Assembly: GCA_037013685.1 (NCBI GenBank)
Contig: CM072885.1
Location: 26,040,620-26,104,619, forward strand
DNA length: 64,000 nt
Direction of reading: 5' to 3'
Source: Acridotheres tristis
Taxonomy: Eukaryota; Chordata; Aves; Passeriformes; Sturnidae
Position numbers and translations under genes: made by a program. Positions 59,401-64,000 of this stretch are shown piece after piece. The notes beneath the pieces were generated by a model. That model saw only the letters and a program-made list of their open reading frames with translations, did not search any database and was not told where the DNA came from. Within the stretch, counting starts at the first letter, position 1; each line of letters begins with the position of its first letter.

Positions 59401-62400
59401 CAGGCCTAATCCTATAACCCAAAGCTTATAAAGTATTTGAATTTCCTCTTTTTAATCACACTGGAATATTTGAGAACTATTCATGACTTTATGAATAGGG
59501 AGGAACTTCAAGCTGAACAGAATGGATTTGTCTTTGGGTTGCTTTATGCCCTAGAGTTTTCTGTTTTTAAAATATGAAGATGACAGTGGTAAGGGGCTGA
59601 AAAGATGACTTCATGTAGCACCTTCACTGTGTGTCTTTTTTTGCTCCATCTTCCTACACAAGCACCATTCTACTTCCTTGCCAGAACCTTGACAGGTCAT
59701 CCCAGCTGAAATCCTCTGCACCATTTGCTTTCCCAGAAGAAAGTGCCACTGGTCTTCTCTACCGGCTTATCCTAGAGGGAGCAGAGCAGCATTTAGAGGG
59801 GTTAATTTGGGGCAGGGTTTTGATGTGGATGCCTCTTGGTCTAATGGGAGCAGCCAGACTGGATTTTGTTCTTTATTACACCTTTGCCCCAAGACATTAA
59901 ACATTTGGTTTCTAATTAGTGTTTAAATATACTTCAACACAGGGAAAGTTCCACCAACTCACAAACTCTCAGCCTATGGTGTGAATTTTGCTCTGGACGT
60001 GACACGAAGCTGATTTTTTTCTCTTTATTGGTTTTTCATTTTGCTATTTTCCCCTCTATTTCTAATTACCTTGGAATGAATCTACATGGAAAACTCTGTA
60101 TCAAAAACACTGATTTGTTTCAGCACCAAAAGAAGAAAGATAATTTGGCAGCTCTTTGAACTGTTGTAAAAAGCCCACCTAATGGGTAGGTTGTTGTATG
60201 TTTTATTTGGGAGACTCTAGATCACGAATTTTGTTTTTGTTAAAAATGAATCTACTCACTGCCATCTGTGGGGAACGTGTTCCAAAGTCAGAAAAGTACC
60301 CTGCCACCGGAATAATTTGTAGCAGCCACCCAGGGAAAGGTAAGCTTGGCGATGCAACCACACTGCAAGGCAGGACACAGAGCTGCAGCAAATGCTGTTC
60401 TACCCTCAGCCTGTGTAATGAACCCTTCTGCTTTCTCAGCAGAATCTGAATTTATGCAGTCCTTTAAATACAGACATGTACTGTATTTGAAAGAGCTCTC
60501 AGATATCCTCAGCTTCTCCATGTGCAAAGAGGAAGAGTCACCTGGACTCCTAACACCATCAGCCCTGGTATTCTCTGCGCTCACCCAAAAGCATTGCAAG
60601 CATCACATCAGTCACTTCAAAGAGCTCTTTCATGTACCACAAACTTTTTTATCCAGAAGGCCCAGGCAAAAGGCAGATCTGGCTGTGTCTGGCTTTATTC
60701 GGCTCGCCACTTGTGTGGCCCTTGGAAAGGTTCAGAAGAGTGAACAAATTTTCCATGCGTTTTCAGTAAGCAAGTATAAGACACAAAGCTTTTTCTGTCA
60801 CTTGTTAGCAGTGCAAGGTAATTAACGGCTTTGTGTTGCTCTGGGGTGTTTTGATGCTGCTGAGGGAAGGATCCCTCCCCCACCTGCACTGCAAAGTCCT
60901 GTTAGGCAGTGCCTGGAGATGGGTAGATTCCATTCCTCTCTGCTGAGGCTCCTGCTGACATCTCAGGAGGGAACCTGTCAACCATACCAGATAAGGCTGC
61001 CCTCATGGCACCCTCATGGCACTCAGCAAGCAGCTGGGACTATGCCAAATTTCACCATACCAGGGTTGCTCTGGGAAGCCACCTGCAGAAAGGTCAGCTG
61101 TTCCTGGGAAGAGCTGTTTTGATGAGGACAGCAGAATCCCATTTCAGGAGCCTCTGTGTAGGGAAGCCTGGTGAGATGTGCACACCTTCCCTGCCAACTC
61201 ACCCTTCCCAGTCCTGTGGGTGCTCATGAAGCAAGGAGTTCTGCTCTCCAACCCTTCTGATACCCTATGCAGCAGCTGTAGGAGCTAACCCAGCAGTGCC
61301 CCTTCTGGGGAAAACTGGTTCTGCACATCTCAGATGAAGCAGGATCACAGAAACCGCTCTGCACCACACAGAAAATCCTGTTGTCAGACCCTTACTGATG
61401 ACACATTGTGATTAACAATGTTCAACATCATAGGTATTTTCTGCACAATTCTTACTAACTTTATGCAACAACTAACTAACAACTACCTAACTTCAGGACC
61501 TTAATCACTCACTGTTAGCTCTTCTGTCATCTAGTTCACTCTCTGAAGAAGCCCTTGCTCTCTGATAGGAACACCCAACAGAAATAGAATCTGATTTGGA
61601 GACTTAGGTGCCAAAATCAGTTGAGATAAACATTTCAAAAATTTCTCCTTAGGCTTTTTCCCTAAAGCCACTTACTCTTCTGTGAACAAGAGATCTGATT
61701 GAAGATTATAGCTCACTTTCTTAGGAATCTTCTGATGAATTCATGAGACCTGATGACATTGCTTGCCATTCAAGTGGCACCTAAAGCAACAGTTATTCTT
61801 AGTGATTTATGTAGATGCAAATATTCTGGCAAATTCTCTGGAATCTCTGTGGGGGAGACAAGCCAGGTTCTGCACTCTCTTGTTAACTAGAAGCCAAGAG
61901 AGAGGGGAGTGCACATACCATATTTGCTGCATATACCTCTGTTGGCCAAACAAGTCATACAGCTAGCAGCCTATTCCATGCTTCCTCCTGGTTTTGTAGC
62001 CAAATGAGAATGGCGAGGCAAATAGCAGGAGGTTGTATTTTGCTGTCTTGACTCTTATTACAAGGTTCTAAGTGTTTTGTTTATATGCTCAGAGAGCAGA
62101 AGCTGATTCTCTTCATGCTTGTAGTTACTTGGGTACAACTGGCAAGAAAGTTTGGTTTTGTCAACTAGAAAGTAATTGTCTCTAGCCAGTCACATATAAA
62201 AGACTTTTAGTACAGTTTTATCCATTTCTGTGCTCTTTGAATATTAAGTAAAAAGGAGAAGCTGATTCCTTAGAGGGTATAATACTATCTGCTGCTGCAG
62301 ACTGTTGGATACTTACCAAACATACTGATTTTCTTTGGACCCAAAGATACTACCTTTTTTTTTTTTTAATCTTTATTATTATGGAGTGGATATGACTGCA

Positions 62401-64000
62401 TATTTCTAAAATACACAAAGTGGAACAACCACAAATGTATAATTAGTGCATTGTTCTAGCTGTATTTACTACAGAAGTTACCGGAGCCTTGGGTGGAAAA
62501 CATATCCCTCCTGGTCTGGGCCAAGTGCATGCCAACATGTATATATTTTCATTAAGTTAGATATTAATGTTTTCAGGAATCACTTGCGTTCTTGCACTCT
62601 GGCTGCCAGAAGTGTTGCCCGAATCCATTCCCTATTTAATCGTGAAGGAATGCTGTTCAAAAGATTTGGGGTCAGAAGTGCTCAATAAATCAATCCAGAT
62701 ACACTCCTAATGAGTGGTGAATTAAACAGCATTTGCTTTAGGATCAGAGGTCCTCCTGGGAGATTATTTTTTATTGCTAGCAGGATTGTTCACTTGCAGG
62801 TATCAGGAAGTTGTGAGTTAAGGCCTGTTAGGAAGGTCTACAAAAGAATCTGTGTCTTCTTTAATGAATGCATGTGATTATATCAAGACAAAAATGATAA
62901 ATAGGTGAGACATCCTCCACTGGAATACTCTGTTTCCTAAATTAAGGAGGAAGAAAAATTTTGTAGATTCAGGTGGGATAAAATTTTTCTACAGTTATAT
63001 CTCCAGGTTCCTGTCTTGCAGACCACAACACAAGAATTTAGGAGTGTAAAGAAAACAGCTGAGGTGGAAAAGAGATGTTTAGAGTCCACACTTACCAGCA
63101 GGGAAGGCAGCTCACTGTGACTACTCAGAGGAGTCTCTGCAAGGCTGGGTAGGACATTTTTCATGTGATGGGGAGTGAAGGCTAGAGAAGTCACGGCTTT
63201 TTGCCACCTGAAGGACGATGTGGAAAATTGCACACAAAATATCTGAAATGGGAAGGATGTTGCTTGATGTAATGCTTAGTTTATTTCTAGCCTTCTACGC
63301 TTTTGAAAACTGGTATTTTTTCATGGCATTAACAATTAATAATTCCAGATTTGTGTCACTCTCACTTCCCATCACCACCTTTCTCTGAGGAGGCTAATTG
63401 GTTCACTTGTGCATAGAGGTAGCAAGTGGATAGAAAATGTCCCATGCAGCCCAAGTGGCATCATGAGGAGCAAGTGAGAGTCCCTGAAAAAGCAGGAGAG
63501 GATCAGGTAGCCACAATACCTAGGGAGCCACACTTCATAATAGGGGAAATTAAGAATCCCATGCATATAAAAGGACATGAACATCCATCATCATTCAATA
63601 TTAGGAGGAAAAGTGTAGCCAATTCCCTGTCATGTTCAGAGAAACACAGATCCTTTCTCTTTGCATATTATTATGTGTTTATCACACATTGTTCACTTTG
63701 TATCTTATCATTTAATTCTAGTTTAAACAGAGAGTCTGGCATTGCATTTTTTGTCACAGTACCACATTTGGATACAAATACCCCGCAACACAATAGTGTA
63801 ATGCACAATCATGGAGGGGAGACACATGGATGAAGTGACTTCCAAGTGAAGGACGAAGGACGTGGGTACTGAAATTTGAAATATCCTCATAAGAAACAAG
63901 GGCTTTGAAACCACAGTTTCCACACAATACTTAGGAATTCATGTTCTGGGACTCAGATTAAAAAGAGATTTTAAAAAGGAAGTGCAAGTCAAAACTTGGC
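53472..64000. other. Non-coding sequence to the right edge
   Basis: The stretch has short chance frames, a 19-bp tandem duplication at 54044-54080, an old palindromic repeat near 59.2 kb and a T-run near 62355. The longest frames (up to 159 codons near 60.4-60.8 kb) show no domain I recognise. No exon with convincing splice sites was identified. Confidence 0.55.
59195..59272. repeat. Imperfect palindrome, probable old interspersed repeat
   Basis: The left arm GGGCCAATCCAACTCCCATT and the right end (AGTTGGGCTGGGCCC) are imperfect inverted repeats. The phrase CCCATTAAAGTCAGCAGGAG and a CCATTAAAGTCAGAGGAATT relative at 58861 resemble an ancient repeat often seen in reptile and bird DNA (from memory). 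The family name is not assigned. Confidence 0.45.

Noticed and set aside
60346..60825. 159-codon frame near the right end
   Set aside because: No recognisable family, and neither promoter nor splice signals support it.
1..64000. CRISPR arrays, tRNA, rRNA and bacterial-type operons
   Set aside because: No regularly spaced repeats, no cloverleaf or rRNA sequence was recognised, and the gene structure is that of a vertebrate.

Overview
The window looks like bird nuclear DNA. It holds the last two coding exons of a vertebrate MSRB3 gene (methionine-R-sulfoxide reductase B3, + strand) in long AT-rich non-coding sequence, together with endogenous retrovirus (ERV) families of types common in avian genomes. 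The species cannot be fixed from sequence alone. There are no bacterial genes, operons or CRISPR arrays.

Layout. (1) 1-6316: a provirus on the minus strand, cut by the left window edge. It has an ERV-L/spumavirus-like pol, a Lys-type primer binding site, long gag and pol frames broken only by stop codons, and no env. (2) 6317-28934: non-coding sequence, inferred to be an MSRB3 intron, with a CpG island at about 18.6-19.6 kb. (3) 28935-29032 and 33976-34140: two MSRB3 coding exons. The second ends the protein with Lys-Ala-Glu-Leu, an ER-retention-like tail. A 3' UTR probably runs to about 36.4 kb. (4) 36.4-41.3 kb: non-coding. (5) 41289-46422: a complete but badly decayed betaretrovirus-like (ERV-K type) provirus on the + strand, with both LTRs and a 6-bp target duplication. 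(6) 47093-53471: three solo LTRs, each with a 5-bp target duplication. Two belong to one family and lie in opposite orientation about 5.1 kb apart. (7) 53.5-64 kb: non-coding, with one old palindromic repeat near 59.2 kb.

How it fits together. MSRB3 is the only host gene I can support. Its earlier exons, including the one with the first zinc CxxC motif, were not found, so I infer that the window opens inside an MSRB3 intron, that the ERV-L-like provirus sits there antisense to the gene, and that the CpG island is intronic. The block 41.3-53.5 kb took at least four independent LTR-element insertions. I found no convincing new gene system. The most unusual points are the membrane-spanning segment in the gag-like protein of the first provirus, the in-frame gag/pol stop there, and the mismatch between similar LTRs and a heavily decayed interior in the second provirus.
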